NCBI GenBank assembly: GCA_043228905.1
Contig: JBHGNT010000002.1
Span: 10,354,001 to 10,418,000 of the forward strand
DNA length: 64,000 nt
DNA from: Azolla caroliniana
Lineage: Eukaryota; Polypodiophyta
Direction: 5' to 3'
A program made the position numbers and the translations under genes. Position 1 is the stretch's first letter; each line of letters starts with the position of its first letter. The notes beneath the pieces were generated by a model. The model was not told where the DNA came from. It made no database searches and was given only the letters and a program-made list of their open reading frames with translations. Shown piece by piece: positions 46,762 to 58,448 of the stretch.

Positions 46762-48059
46762 CTAATATCCCTATCACGATTGACGATGTCGAGATAGATC
46801 AACATTTTTTTGTTCAAGATTCGGCATCCCATCCTATCATTCTTGGGCAACCATACATAACATCGTCCCGGATGGAAACAAAAGTGTTCGACAATGGTGC
46901 GGCATTTGCGCGAGTAAGGAGTCTTGATGGGAAGAAGGCCGTACAGTTCTTCACTGTACGTGCCAACCATAAAAGGAATCGGGATTGCCTCGGAGAAGAT
47001 GCTTCGGATTTTTAGGGCAGGCTATTTGTGAGCGGGGCATGAATAGTCCAAGCAAGCGTATGCCCCAAGAAGCAAAAGGAGGGTTGTACGTAGCCCCTAA
47101 TGGAGTGTGCAAAATCAACATGTTTGATAAAGAAGAGAAGTCTCGGATGCAAAGCTTCAAGTAAGCTTTAAGAGAAGAACAAATATTGGAAAGCGATGAA
47201 AGCATCTAATGGGTTATGGTGGAAGCCTCATTTAACAATACCATTGGCAAAATGGAGAATGTCATGGACTTGGGCCCTTGTAGCCAGCGATCAATTAAGA
47301 TAAAATCCATCGAGATGTATGTTGCCATCCATGAGTATAGTCGAAGTATCATGACAGAGAAAGTCAAAGTTAACACGAAATACAAGACGGTGGATAAGAA
47401 GGTAAAGCCTGTTGCTATTCCGCTACCTGAGGATAGCTGGGAAAGAATGAAGGAAGTTGCATAAGATCCAAGCCTACGTGATCCGAGAGGAATCGTACAT
47501 GCCTTCATTAAGGAGACAAGAGAAAATCTTCATGTTGGGAAAGATGAATTTCTCTTGCCAGAAGAGGAAGTCGCATTTCGGGAAATGCTCGAAAGACATG
47601 GGAAAGCATTTGCATTCTATCGAAATGAAATCGGATGTGCCAATCCAAGGATAATAGAACCGATGGTGATATTCACAATACCACATGTGTTGTGGAACTT
47701 GAAGCTGATACTAGTCCCAAGAGCACACATTCTGAAATTAATCAAGCTCTCGAAAGAGAAGGTCGAGATGGTAATTCTGGAGCCGTCGAATTCTCCTTAC
47801 TCAAATAGGTGGTTCACGGTACCAAAGAAGAATGGAACCTTAAGTTTCATACAAGATCTTCAACCAGTGAATAAAGTGACGATCCACAATGCCGGGATCG
47901 GTTCAAGTATCAATGAGTTCGCAGAAGCATTCGCGGGAAGGTTCATTTATTCTATTGGTGATCTCTACTCAGGCCACAATCAGTTTCAACTAATAGTCGA
48001 CAACAGAGAGATCACAACAATGAGGACCTCGATTGGATTGGTACGGATGTGCACCCTAC

Positions 48060-48442
48060 TATTACGAAGGCACTCTAGCTCTTCTTTGTGCACATCGGAT
48101 CGTGATGTGCTAGATCGTTTAGTGCTCAAGACAGAAAGGGAAGGGGAAGGAGACTTACCTTTGTGTAGCAAACCAAAAAGCTTCTTCTATTTCATTACAC
48201 GCAGAGCTCAACTCGCTCTCGTCAGTTTTTTGTTTTTCTGTTTTCTACTCTTCTCTACTCTCACTCTTACTCTCTTTTCTACTTACTTTTTTACCTAAGT
48301 TATAAGTGACTTATATATGTAGCTAATTCACTGTCAGTAGCTAAATAGCCGTGCATAGCTAAATAGCTGTTTCACCTTTATGCCCACTAGTAGCTAATTC
48401 TCAATAAGCATCACATACCTTTGTTGAGCTTGCTTCTCAACA
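48060..48442 (-). repeat. 3' LTR of element E
   Basis: 383 bp. Shorter than its partner because of missing AGCTAATTxGCTAATAGC-type repeats near 48370. Confidence 0.92.
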
Positions 48443-48460
48443 CTCCCCCTCAAGCTCAAC

Positions 48461-50221
48461 TTATGCTTTCTTGGGATAATCTTCAATCTTCTTTTCATCA
48501 TGCTTTTCAGCTACCATGCCGATGGTTATAACTCCCATCATGTCTCTAAACTGTGTATGTTTTTCCATGCTCAATCCCTTCGTAAGAATATCAGCAACTT
48601 GCTGATTTGTACTTACATACAACAAATCCACTTCTCCATCAATCACTTTTTCTCTAACAAAGTGATAATGCACTTCAATGTGCTTTTTTCTTGCATGGAA
48701 CACTAGGTTTTTTGCCAGTTGAATGCTGCTCATATTGTCACATCAAATTGTGACTGCACCATCTATATACTCTCCCAAATCAGAAAGCAATCTTCTGATC
48801 CATACCTCTTCACAGGTGGCTATTGCAGCTCCTCTATATTTAGCTTCAGTACTTGATAGTGCAACAGTAGCTTGTTTCTTGCTACTCCATGAAATAGTTG
48901 CACTTCCCAATGTAAACATATATCTACTTGTGGATCTTTTGTTAATTTGGCTTCCAGCCCAATCAACATCTGTATATCCTTCCAGCTTTATGTCCAGATC
49001 AGCCCAATAAAACAGTCCATAATTTTGAGTAGCTTTTACATACCTCAAAATTCTTCTAATGTAGTCCAAATGTGGCTTTGTTGGCCGTTTCATAAACTGG
49101 CTGACTAATCCAACAACATAACTCAAATCAGGTCTTGTTATAGTCAATTATATGAGGCTGCCCACCATAGACCTGTACATGTTTACATCTTCTATTTTGG
49201 CTCCCAAATCAACCCTCAAATTGTAGTTCTTATCTAGTGGTATACCAATAGGTTTGCATCCAAGCATACCATACTTCTTCAACATAGTTGTTGCATACTG
49301 TTTTTGCAACATATATATACCACTTTGAAATCTTATCATCTCAATGCCAAGAAAGTATCTCAGCTCTCCCAAATCCTTCATATGAAATTGCATTTCAAGA
49401 TTTTTTTTCAGCTTGCTTATTTCATCCATAGAATCACCTCCAATGATTAAATCATCAACATAAATCAAGATAACAACAACGCAATCATTCATCTTCTTTA
49501 CATACAATGATGGATCAACTTTTGACATTTTGAAGGCAAATTTTTTCAGAGATTTTGAAAGTTCTTTATGCCATGCTCTCGGTGCTTGTTTTAGTTCATA
49601 GAGAGCCTTTTTCAGCCTACATACATATTTTGGATGCTTCTTATCTTCAAAACCTGGTGGTTGACACGTGTACACTTCTTCTTCCAAGTTACCATGTAAC
49701 AAATCATTTTTTACATCCATATGGTGCAGAACCCATCTTTTGGTTGCACTCACAGAAAGTAGTGTTCTCAAGGTTGCCATTTTTGCAACCGGTGCAAATG
49801 TTTCATCATAATCAATACCTTGCATCTGGGCATATCCCTTTGCCACAAGTCTTGCTTTATGTCTACTAACATTTCCATTGGAATCATGCTTTGTCTTGTA
49901 GACCCATTTGCAACCTACAACATTTTTTCCTTTCGGTAACTTTACCAAATCCCATGTTCTGTTTTCAGCCAATGCATCAATTTCTTCTTGCATTGCATTC
50001 ACCCATTTCTTATTAGATTTTGCTTCATCAAAACTATTTGCATCAAGGATTTGCACCACTTTAGACATGTATGCATAATGCATAGGCATAGATGTGTCAT
50101 AACCAAATCTTTCAACAGTCTTTTTCTCTCTATCTAATCTTCTCAGTTTTTGATTTGCATCCTTCATTGCCTTTTCCATACCAAGGATTTTCAAGGCTCG
50201 TATACCAAGCTCATCATCCAA
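48461..50221 (-). pseudogene. Copia reverse transcriptase-RNase H of element E
   Basis: A long frame (50221-49148) holds WVNAMQEEIDALAENRTWDL, NVVGCKWVYKTKHDSNGNV, HHMDVKNDLLHGNLEEEVY, LKQAPRAWHKEL and the intact catalytic box LIYVDDLIIGGDS (about 49460), then KDLGELRYFLGIEM. One stop at 49148 and another near 48740 separate the RNase H (GYTDVDWAGSQINKRSTSRY, VALSSTEAKYRGAAIAT, HARKKHIEVHYHFVREK, VADILTKGLSMEK). Only a few lesions are present, so the reverse transcriptase part decayed little. Confidence 0.9.
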
Positions 50222-51081
50222 TTATGTATCTGAATCTACATCTTCCATGTTTCTAGATCCATCATCAAGTATTTCATATTCTGGCATCTTCTGTTTTCCC
50301 TTTTTATCATCATATTTTTTGTGTCTTGCATTTTTTCCACTCCATGCATTAGATTCAGATTTACTACCTGAACTTCCAGATGGTCCAGTACATTCCATTG
50401 ATGTGGAACTTTGTTGTCCAACATTGTTTCCATCTCCATGGCAATCTCTTCCATTTTCACAGTCTTCATCAGTTTCTACATTCTCTTTTGGGCTGTACCA
50501 ACTGCCCAACTCATCAAATATTACATCACGGCTTACCAAAATCTTTTTTGTCACAGGGTTATAACATCTATACCCTTTTTACTCCTCTGAATATCCAACA
50601 AAAACACATTTTCCAGTTTTTAGATCAAGCTTACTTCTTACTTCAGCAGGTACATGGACATAGGCAAGGCATCCAAACACTTTTAAGTGTCCTAAACTTG
50701 GTTTTCTACCATAGAAACATTCTTCCGGAGTTACTTCATGTATTCCAGATGTTATACATCTATTTAGGATGTAGTTTGTTGTGTGTACAGCTTCTGCCCA
50801 ATAATACAATGGCATATTTTTTTCTATCATTAAAGCTCTTGCTATGTTCACCAAAGTTTTGTTTTTCCTCTCAGCAACTCCATTTTTTTGTGGAGTATAT
50901 CTCATGTAAACTATCTCCTTATTCCTTGATTGCATAGAAAATCAGAAAATTCATTTGAGACGTACTCTCCTCAATCAGATCTTAAGCATTTTATTCTAGT
51001 TCCAACCTGCTTTTCCACCATACATTTAAACTTACGAAAGCAATCAAATACTTCACTTTTTTCTTTCATGAAGTAAACCCA
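50222..51081 (-). pseudogene. Copia integrase C-terminal part of element E
   Basis: Includes WVYFMKEKSEVFDCFRKFKC, VGTRIKCLRSD, YTPQKNGVAERKNKTLVNIA, YYWAEAVHTTNYILNR, the FGCLAYVHVPAEVRSKLDLK region and an acidic/Ser-rich linker. It is broken at about 50,950 (S-D-stop) and 50,580. It joins copy 1 of the triplication on its element-5' side. Confidence 0.86.
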
Positions 51082-52119
51082 TGTTTTCCTTGAGAAATCA
51101 TCAATAAATGTTACATAAAACTTACATCCACTAATTGATGCATTTTTTGTTGGTCCCCATACATCTGTATGTACCAAATCCAACAAATTTTTGCTTACAT
51201 GTCTTTCATGAGGGAAAGACAACCTCTTTTGCTTTCCATATTGACAAGCTTCACATATTTTGCTCATCTCACAATCTTTCAACTTAGGCAGTCCAACTAC
51301 AACATTTTTCCTCAACATATTTTTCAAGGTTTGCATACTTATGTGACTGATTCTTTTATGCCACATTTCCACATCTGAGATTACACTCATTCCTTCTGCA
51401 AACATGACTGTAATCTTTTTAGACATATGTTTTCCTTGAGAAATCATCAATAAATGTTACATAAAACTTACATCCACTAATTGATGCATTTTTTGTTGGT
51501 CCCCATACATCTGTATGTACCAAATCCAACAAATTTTTGCTTACATGTCTTTCATGAGGGAAAGACAACCTCTTTTGCTTTCCATATTGACAAGCTTCAC
51601 ATATTTTGCTCATCTCACAATCTTTCAACTTAGGCAGTCCAACCACAACATTTTTCCTCAACATATTTTTCAAGGTTTGCATACTTATGTGACTGATTCT
51701 TTTATGCCACATTTCCACATCTGAGATTACACTCATTCCTTCTGCAAACATGACTGTAATCTTTTTAGACATATGTTTTCCTTGAGAAATCATCAATAAA
51801 TGTTACAGAAAACTTACATCCACTAATTGATGCATTTTTTGTTGGTCCCCATACATCTGTATGTACCAAATCCAACAAATTTTTGCTTACATGTCTTTCA
51901 TGAGGGAAAGACAATCTCTTTTGCTTTCCATATTGACAAGCTTCACATATTTTGCTAATCTCACAATCTTTCAACTTAGGCAGTCCAACCACAACATTTT
52001 TCCTCAACACATTTTTCAAGGTTTGCATACTTATGTGACTGATTCTTTTATGCCACATTTCCACATCTGAGATTACACTCATTCCTTCTGCAAACATGAC
52101 TATAATCTTTTTAGACATA
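51082..52119. repeat. 346-bp tandem triplication inside element E
   Basis: Copies start at 51082, 51428 and 51774 with the phrase tgttttccttgagaaatcatc. The spacing is exactly 346 bp twice. Each unit encodes on the minus strand VEMWHKRISHISMQTLKNML, ICEACQYGKQKRLSFPHER and VTFIDDFSRK, that is the gag-pre-integrase domain and the first part of the integrase. 346 is not a multiple of three, so each copy shifts the frame. Copies differ at only a few bases. Confidence 0.95.
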
Positions 52120-53459
52120 TCAACATCTAACACAAACATCCTTCCTTGATGTTTTCCTTTTGCAATAAGTTTTCCATGTTTCTCTATAAAGCATCCACTT
52201 TGCTTGAACTTAACTTGCATTCCTTGCTCCACTATCTGTCCAATAGAAATCAGATTTTTTGCAACGTTTGGCACATTCATAACATTCAACATATACTTTG
52301 TTTTTCCTTTTTCTTCCCACAATGGGATATCTCCAACATGCTCGATTGTATGGGTGGTGTTATCACCTGTTTGTACATAACCGGGAATCTCTGGTTCTCT
52401 TAGACTTTCAAACCAGTATTCATGTCCTGTCATATGATTAGATGCCCTAGAATCTACATACCACATAAAAACTTCATTGCATCTCAGTGAACATTCAGCC
52501 ATTGCTGCTGTTTCATGTTGCACCACAAATGCACCATCTTTATCAGTCTTCACTAGTTGCGGCATAATTATTTTGCTGTCTCTTCCCTCTTATTTCATCA
52601 TTTTGCTTTTTATAACATTTAGCCTGTGTATGGCTTGGTTTTCCACAATACCAATTCAAATAAGTTTGCTTACCTCTACCTCGATTGCTCCCCTTGCCTC
52701 TGATGTTGTTTCTTCCACTTGTAACCTGTTGTCCTCTTCCTTGATAACTATTGTTGTTGGTTCTAGCTGAACCAAATCTTCCATGGCCTCTTCCTCGACC
52801 TCTTCCAGCACTATTATAGAGGGCTTGCCCCTCAGTCTCAGAGTTTCCTTTGTTTACATCATCCATCTGATTTCTTTCTTCCACTACAAGCATTGAAACC
52901 AGATCTAGAAAACTTGGGATGCTACCCTTGTGAGGATAGATGTTTTGAAGCTTTTATATTGAGGTCCTAAACCTCTTAATCATATTTCCACCTTATCATC
53001 ATCTTCTACCTTCACATTGATAGAAGCAAGTGATTCACATATGCTCTTTATTTTCAGAGCATACTCATTCACTGACATCTTACCTTTTTCCAAGTTATTT
53101 AGCTCAGTCTTCAACTGAAGCTTTCTAGCCTTTGTGTTCACTGCAAACAGTTTTATTAAACTGTCCCAAGCATCTTTTGGAAGCATAACATCCTGTATGT
53201 GTCCAGGCATCGAATCTGAGATGCTAAGTGAATGCCAATGCAATACCTTTCTTACCCCTTGATTCCATTCCTTAAATGCTTTAATCTATGCAGCAGTTGC
53301 ATTTTCTTCAGGGATCTCTGGAGCCTCTTCTAGGTCTCCTTCAATGCAATCTCAGTATCCTTTTTCCATCAGGAAATTTGTCATTTTGAATTTCCACGCC
53401 GGGAAACTGTTTTTATCTAGCTTTTCTGTGACTATTTGACTTCCATTCTTAGCAACCAT
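52120..53459 (-). pseudogene. Copia gag and protease of element E
   Basis: ATG at 53459 opens gag (MVAKNGSQIVTEKLDKNSFP). Next come MLPKDAWDSLIKLFAVNTKA and KMSVNEYALKIKSICESLAS, a Gly/Arg-rich segment (SAGRGRGRGHGRFGSARTNN) and a zinc knuckle that has lost its first Cys (NWYCGKPSHTQAKC). The protease motif is MWYVDSRASNHMTGH, with Arg replacing the Gly of DSG. Stops and frame changes interrupt gag. Confidence 0.87.
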
Positions 53460-53593
53460 TCTCTCTTTCAATTAGGGCTTTTGTTATGATTAACTTCGCA
53501 TACAACTCTCTGCTTCAGATCAGCAACTAGAACCAAACTTCTCAGATCTTTACTGTTCTAATCTTCTTTACGAGCAACTCTGCTTTGATACCA

Positions 53594-54019
53594 TGTTATG
53601 AAGGCGCTCCAACTCTTCTTTGTCCACATCGGATTGTGATGTGCTAGATTGTTTAGTGCTCAAGATAGAAAGGGATGGGGAAGGAGGCTTACCTCTGTGT
53701 AGCAAACCCAAAAACTTCTTCTATTTCTTTACATGCAGAGCTCAACTCGCTCTCGTCAATTTTTTGTTTTTTTGTTTTCTAATCTTCTCTACTCTCACTC
53801 TTACTCTCTTTTCTACTTAGTTTTTTACCTAAGTTATAAGTGACTTATATATGCAGCTAATTAGCTGTCAGTCGCTAAATAGTTGTCAGTAGCTAAATAG
53901 TTGTGCATAGCTAAATAGCTGTTTCACTTGTATGTCCACTAGTAGCTAATTGGCTAATAGCTACTATAGCTTATTTCTCAATAAGCACCACATACCTTTG
54001 TTGAGCTTGCTTCTCAACA
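53594..54019 (-). repeat. 5' LTR of element E
   Basis: 426 bp. Contains repeated AGCTAATTAGCT/TAGCTAAATAG-like phrases (about 53850-53980), whose copy number explains the length difference from the 3' LTR. Confidence 0.92.
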
Positions 54020-55090
54020 CCTACCTCAAGGTGCAACAAACTCTATAGCACACATGGTGAATGCCATGAACAAAGTACTAAGAGATTGCATCCCAGATAT
54101 TACGATGCCTTTTCTCGATGATATCTCTATAAAAGGGTGTCCTGAATAAGAAAAGGACGAGTCTTTAGATCAAGATGGATGTCAAAGATTTGTTTCAAAC
54201 CATATTGAAGACTGTGAGAGAGTGCTACAAATACTAGAAGGAGCAGGGCTCGCATTCTCTGGAGAAAAGTCGACATTCAGCCAACGTGAGGTCCTAGTAG
54301 TGGGACATCTTTGCGGACCATAAGGACGGAAACCCTCTCCTGAGAAGGTGAATGCTATTCAAGAGATGCGAGAATAATGTATATCCTAGACAGAGGTGCG
54401 AAGATTCTTGGGAGTGTGTGTCTTTTATCATATTTGGATTCCGCACTACGCTCATGTCACCGAGCCATTATATGGATTGCTAAAGAAAAGGATGAAGTTT
54501 GAATGGTGAGAGGAGCATACAAATGCGATACAAGGATTGAAGAAACTACTTCTTGAAGCTCCAACACTAAGAAAGGCCGACTATACCAAAGGAAAGCCGA
54601 TTTATGTGATTGTGGATACGAGCCCAACTGGAATCAGGTGGGTCATTAACCAAGAAGGAGAAGATAGTGCACGGTATGCCATCCGGTTCAGAGCAAAGGT
54701 CTTTCGTGAATGATAGCAAGGATACACCCAAGTCAAGTGGGAACTTTGGGGTATTGTTTCTACGGTGAAGTTAGACAAAGACTACCTGATCGGGTTGGAA
54801 GTGATAATTGAGACGGATTGTCTCCCAATCCTTGGGATGATCTCAGGATGTGTGACACCAGATCTGGCTATGCTAAGGTGGATCACCTATATCAATTCTT
54901 TAAACCCAGAGATCTGCCACATTGCAGGAAAGAAGAACGCCATGGCTGACATGCTGTCAAGGGCAAGATTCGAGAATGAAAGTGACATGGTTTCAGAAGA
55001 TGAAGACGTCACCCTCGACTTCTTCAAGATGGCTCGACTATCGGCAGAAGGCAAGGGCACACCAACCCTCCACGCCTTCAACGAGAATTA

Positions 55091-56332
55091 GTATGAAGGA
55101 GAATGGTTATTGATCGGAAAATTCTTAAAAACAATGATGACGGATGCTTCGTGGACGAAGGAGGAGTCTTTATGAATACGGAAGAAAGCTTACCGGTACT
55201 TTCTAAAGGGAGGATTCCTCTGGCAGCACCCAAAGAGAAGGACAAGAATGCTATGTCGAGCAGTGGTGAAGAGAGAGGATCAAGCAACGTTGATGTCTCA
55301 ATTCCATGAGAGTCCTTGGGCAAGTCATAGAGGAACATGGGCGACATACCCACTCACCATACACTTCAAATGGATGGTGGACTTGGTCTCAATGCCAATT
55401 GGAGTGGGACAAATGAAGTACTTGGTACTAACAAGAGAAGACTTGACAAATCAAGTGGAAGGACGAGCCTTGGCAAATAAGACGATGTCAGCCATTTGTA
55501 AATTTCTACTCGAAGAGGTTGTCTATTGATAAGGATGTGTGGGAAAGATAGTGGTTGATCGAGGGGAGTTGGATGCGCACAAAGCAATGGAACTCTTCGA
55601 GCGATTAGGTGTGAAGCTCTCTCTCACAACTGCCTACAATCCGGAAGCAAATGGGAAGATCGAGCGAGGGCATGGACCAATAGTCAAAACCATCGTATGA
55701 GCATGCAACGGTTGAGTCGGGAACTGGCCGCGACTATTGCCCTATGCCTTGTGGGTTGACAGAACTACACATAGTTCTGTGACAGGGTATATGCCAACAG
55801 AACTTATGTATGGGCAGAAGCTGGTAGTGCCCATCGAAAAGATGATTGCCTCATGGATAGTGATACCATGGGAGAACGAGATGAGCTGAGAAGAATTATT
55901 GGCAACACGGATAAGTCAGCCCAAAAGAAGGCCGGAAGATCTAGAAAATGCGCGAAGATAATGGAGATAGCCCGATTGAAGAACAAGATTTGGTTCGACA
56001 AGACACATCGACTGCGTCCCAAGAAGATCGAAGAAGGAGATTGGGTATTGGTCTAGGACAATAGCCTTGACAATCAACACATGACAACAAGAAAGTTCGC
56101 AAGAAGGTGGTTCGGACCGTATGTGGTGATGAGTGCAAATGACAATGCCACCTACCACCTTGTGGAGATAGATGGATCAAGGTTGGCCATACCCATTGCG
56201 GGGAAAAGAGTAAAGATTTTCAAGAAAACACAAGATGAAGGTCTGGACCTCGATCACCTCAACGATGAAGATAGTAGGACGGAACCTGCAAACTTGAGCT
56301 ATGTGAACGAGGACGTGGAGGAATTTGATTGA
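55091..56332 (+). pseudogene. Gypsy integrase of element G
   Basis: The N-terminal zinc-binding region is truncated (FHESPWASHRGTWATY, both His, no Cys pair). Catalytic core regions follow: MVDLVSMPIGVGQMKYLVLT (first Asp), IVVDRGELDAHKAMELFERL (second Asp), AYNPEANGKIERGHG (Glu). The C-terminal GPY/F-type module is clear: KFARRWFGPYVVMSANDNAT. The frame changes near 55,255, 55,530 and 55,860 and has several stops. No chromodomain was recognised after it; the frame ends at 56332, about 70 bp before the 3' LTR. Confidence 0.84.
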
Positions 56333-56402
56333 TCATCGTAGCCGATATCTCACACTCTCTTCTTGGCACGTACTAGAGGATGTGCAGTTTGGTGGGGGTG
56401 GA

Positions 56403-56936
56403 TGTCGTGAAGATTTTTGGCAACGGTGTGAAAATCGTGAAGAACAGACAAAATCGAGAAGGTGTAATGTGCGCTCAAACATTTGTAAATATAAGACTAA
56501 AGCCTAGTAATACTTGAGTGCATACAAAGGGGTGCAAGCAAAGTTTGAACCTTCCACACCCAAGTTAGGAAACAAATTGACTTACCACTAAAGCTACTAC
56601 TAAGTGCTTTAGATTTTCTACATTTTGTTTTCACATTCAGTATTCCATAGGAAATAAATACATAAAAAACCATGTGCACAAACCCATGGTTTTAGCTCGT
56701 GGTTTTAGCCTGTGGTTTTGGCCCATGGTTTTAGCCCGTGGTTTTGGCCCATGGTTTTGGCATGGAGAGACCTATAAAATCCTCTAGTTGAGCTTGTGTA
56801 AGGAGGAGGCAAGTGATGTAAGGAAGAAACTTCTAATAAAAGATCTAAGCTATCTTATTGGTGATGTATCTTGTCTCTAAAAATTGAAGTCAAGGGCAGG
56901 GTTCAATCTCTCTCTCTCAATCTATCTCAGAATTGG

Positions 56937-56971
<35 letters not shown>

Positions 56972-57069
56972 TAATTTCTTGCTAAAGCTAGTACAAACTT
57001 CGAATCCTTCCGATCCAAGACCTCGGTGGGCCCGCTTCATTTTGCGAACACGCGAGGATTTCCTCGATA
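56403..57069 (+). repeat. 3' LTR of gypsy element G
   Basis: 667 bp. Two more catggttttagcc-type repeats than the 5' copy and a longer CT tract (56940-56966) account for most of the length difference. Confidence 0.9.
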
Positions 57070-57642
57070 GCATGCCATGTGTTGCCCTAGGAAGCTGACG
57101 AGGAGCGAGGCCATAACAACTATAGCCGACTAGAGTGTGAAAGGAGCCAAAGCTGATTTGGACGAGCCGAATCGGATAGACCGATTAAGGGTGTGAAGCC
57201 GACTAGTAATAAAGTGGAATTATTATTGTAATTGAATTATTAGAAGAGACGTTTTAAATTAGGATATGAATAGCTATGCCGTATAGGAGTAGGGATGCAA
57301 TCTGAAAGGATATGTCAATCCGAATTGGCTTGTAACATTACTACACTTACCTATAATCAGGGCATAGCTCATTGTAAATAAATGGTTGTATATCGATATT
57401 AATTATTAGAAGAGAGTATTTTTGTATACATTGCCAACTATTATTGTTCTATGTTAAGTCTGATTCGGTTTCTAATTGTGGTGATTGTGGCCGATCCGCT
57501 AGAGTGATTGTGCAAGCTGATCCGACTAAGTGTTGAAGAGTCGATTTGGCTTATTTATTATTGCAGTCTAAGAGTGTATCCATACCTCCAACCACACCTT
57601 TTGGGTACCTAACTGTGTTTCGACTAGTGATTAGCTGTCAAC
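57070..57642. other. Host sequence H, right segment, possible terminal repeat
   Basis: Non-coding sequence resuming after G. It shows recurring GCCGA(T/C)-type phrases (gccgactag, gccgaatcgg, gccgatccgc, gctgatccgac) and ends with an LTR-like ctgtcaaca at about 57642. Its composition would fit the LTR of the element that carried the coiled-coil frames. I found no matching partner on the left, so this is inference. Confidence 0.35.
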
Positions 57643-58131
57643 AATTACTTCATCGAAAACCTCTAATCCAAGGCTAGTACTAATAGATGTCGGCACAAAA
57701 GAAACTTCAACATTGCAATGGGTCTCGAAAAATGAAAATTTGTGTTTGATTATTATTCAAAAGCAAAAGAAAAAGAAAATCACATCATAATCAATTGCAT
57801 AAACCTAACACAATAAGAATAATAGCAGTAATTGTGTGATCCTTACTAAGTAACTAAAATGCTAATAATTAAAAAAGTAACTAAATAAATCAAATTATAA
57901 TAATTGTAAACAAACAACAAAGCAAAGCTCTCCCATTCACTTCTCATACTAATACTAATACCAATATTAATCATGATCCAAAATATATTAACAAGCAAAA
58001 TAATTAAATCATACTTCACATACTACAGTTACTACAAGTAACAAGATTAATAAACTAATCTAAAAATTAATAAACACAAACAAATAACAACTAAAATGAT
58101 ACTAATACTAATATCATAGTAATAATAATAA
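57643..58131. other. AT-rich intergenic sequence
   Basis: Very AT-rich with ACTAATA and TAATAA-type simple sequence, ending in the (TAA)n site entered by the MITE. No gene or RNA seen. Confidence 0.55.
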
Positions 58132-58448
58132 GGGAAAAGTACCAGGATACCCCTGGAAGTTCATCTATTTACCAGAATGCCCCTAGAAGTTCCAAATTTA
58201 CCAAACTACCCTACCCTAAGTCCAAAAAAATACACTTTACAAAGTAATTATACACTCAAATCTACAAGGCCTATTTACCAGAATACCCTTAAAACACAAA
58301 TTTCTTTACTTAAGAGATTCTTTGGGTCCTTTGTACTTACTTTATAAAGTGTATTTTTTTGGACATAGGGGTAGTTTGGTAAATTTGGAACTTCTTGGGG
58401 CATTTTGGTAAATAGACGAACTTCCAGGGGTATCTTGGTACTTTTCCC
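58132..58448. mobile_element. 317-bp inverted-repeat MITE
   Basis: Terminal inverted repeats of about 115 bp: the left begins gggaaaagtaccaggatacc and the right is its near-perfect complement. They enclose about 85 bp. Both sides are flanked by taataataa (58123-58131 and 58449-58457), so a 9-bp TSD (Mutator-like) or a 3-bp TAA TSD (Tourist-like) is possible within the simple-sequence target. It has no coding capacity, so any movement would need a transposase from elsewhere. Confidence 0.88.

Larger units (their letters stand above)
40709..47470 (+). pseudogene. Gag tail and retropepsin of element G, split by element D
   Basis: After a stop-ridden linker (LRELLDITKEFHDTIVDLVK) a retropepsin motif ALIDHGSEINLMS occurs at about 41250, with His where D-S/T-G is expected. 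Element D entered at 41398-41402. The protein resumes at 46767 with ITIDDVEIDQHFFVQDSASH and HPIILGQPYITSS, the second half of the protease fold. More stop-ridden linker follows to about 47470. Confidence 0.8.
48060..54019 (-). mobile_element. Copia element E, TSD cctac, with internal triplication
   Basis: LTRs at 48060-48442 (383 bp) and 53594-54019 (426 bp) start TGTTGAGAAGCAAGC on the minus strand. TSD cctac at 48055-48059 and 54020-54024; its removal restores the LPQG motif of the reverse transcriptase of G. Primer-binding site TGGTATCAAAGC (revcomp 53582-53593) and polypurine tract GCTTGAGGGGGAG (revcomp of 48443-48455) are present. The left LTR terminus is TATTAC where the right one has TGTTAT. 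The central region carries three tandem 346-bp copies. Confidence 0.94.
47470..55090 (+). pseudogene. Gypsy reverse transcriptase-RNase H of element G, split by element E
   Basis: Left part (47470-48059): LLPEEEVAFREMLERHGKAF, NRWFTVPKKNGTLSFIQDLQ, FIYSIGDLYSGHNQFQL, TTMRTSIGLVRMCT. Element E sits in the LPQG motif. The right part restarts at 54025 with QGATNSIAHMVNAMNKVLRD, ITMPFLDDISIKG (catalytic F-L-D-D), a region with several stops, then RNase H (KPIYVIVDTSPTGIRWVIN, LEVIIETDCLPILGMI, ICHIAGKKNAMADMLSRARF). It synthesised element DNA; this copy is inactive because of stops and the insertion. Confidence 0.86.
38755..57069 (+). mobile_element. Ty3/gypsy element G, split by copia elements D and E
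   Basis: LTRs TGTCGTGAAG...GACA/GATA at 38755-39400 and 56403-57069. The polypurine tract ggtgggggtgga directly precedes the 3' LTR. Coding order gag, protease, reverse transcriptase, RNase H, integrase is the gypsy order. Flanks are gcgt (38751-38754) and gcat (57070-57073), a 4-bp TSD with one G-to-A change in a former CpG. Without D and E it measures about 7.0 kb. The primer-binding site after the 5' LTR (ttcttggtgaacccgac) does not match initiator-Met tRNA, and I could not assign it. Many stops show it is old. Confidence 0.9.

Noticed and set aside
38755-57069. Possible endogenous pararetrovirus
   Set aside because: LTRs, polypurine tract, TSD-like flanks and an integrase in gypsy order are present; no movement-protein or coat-protein signature was seen.
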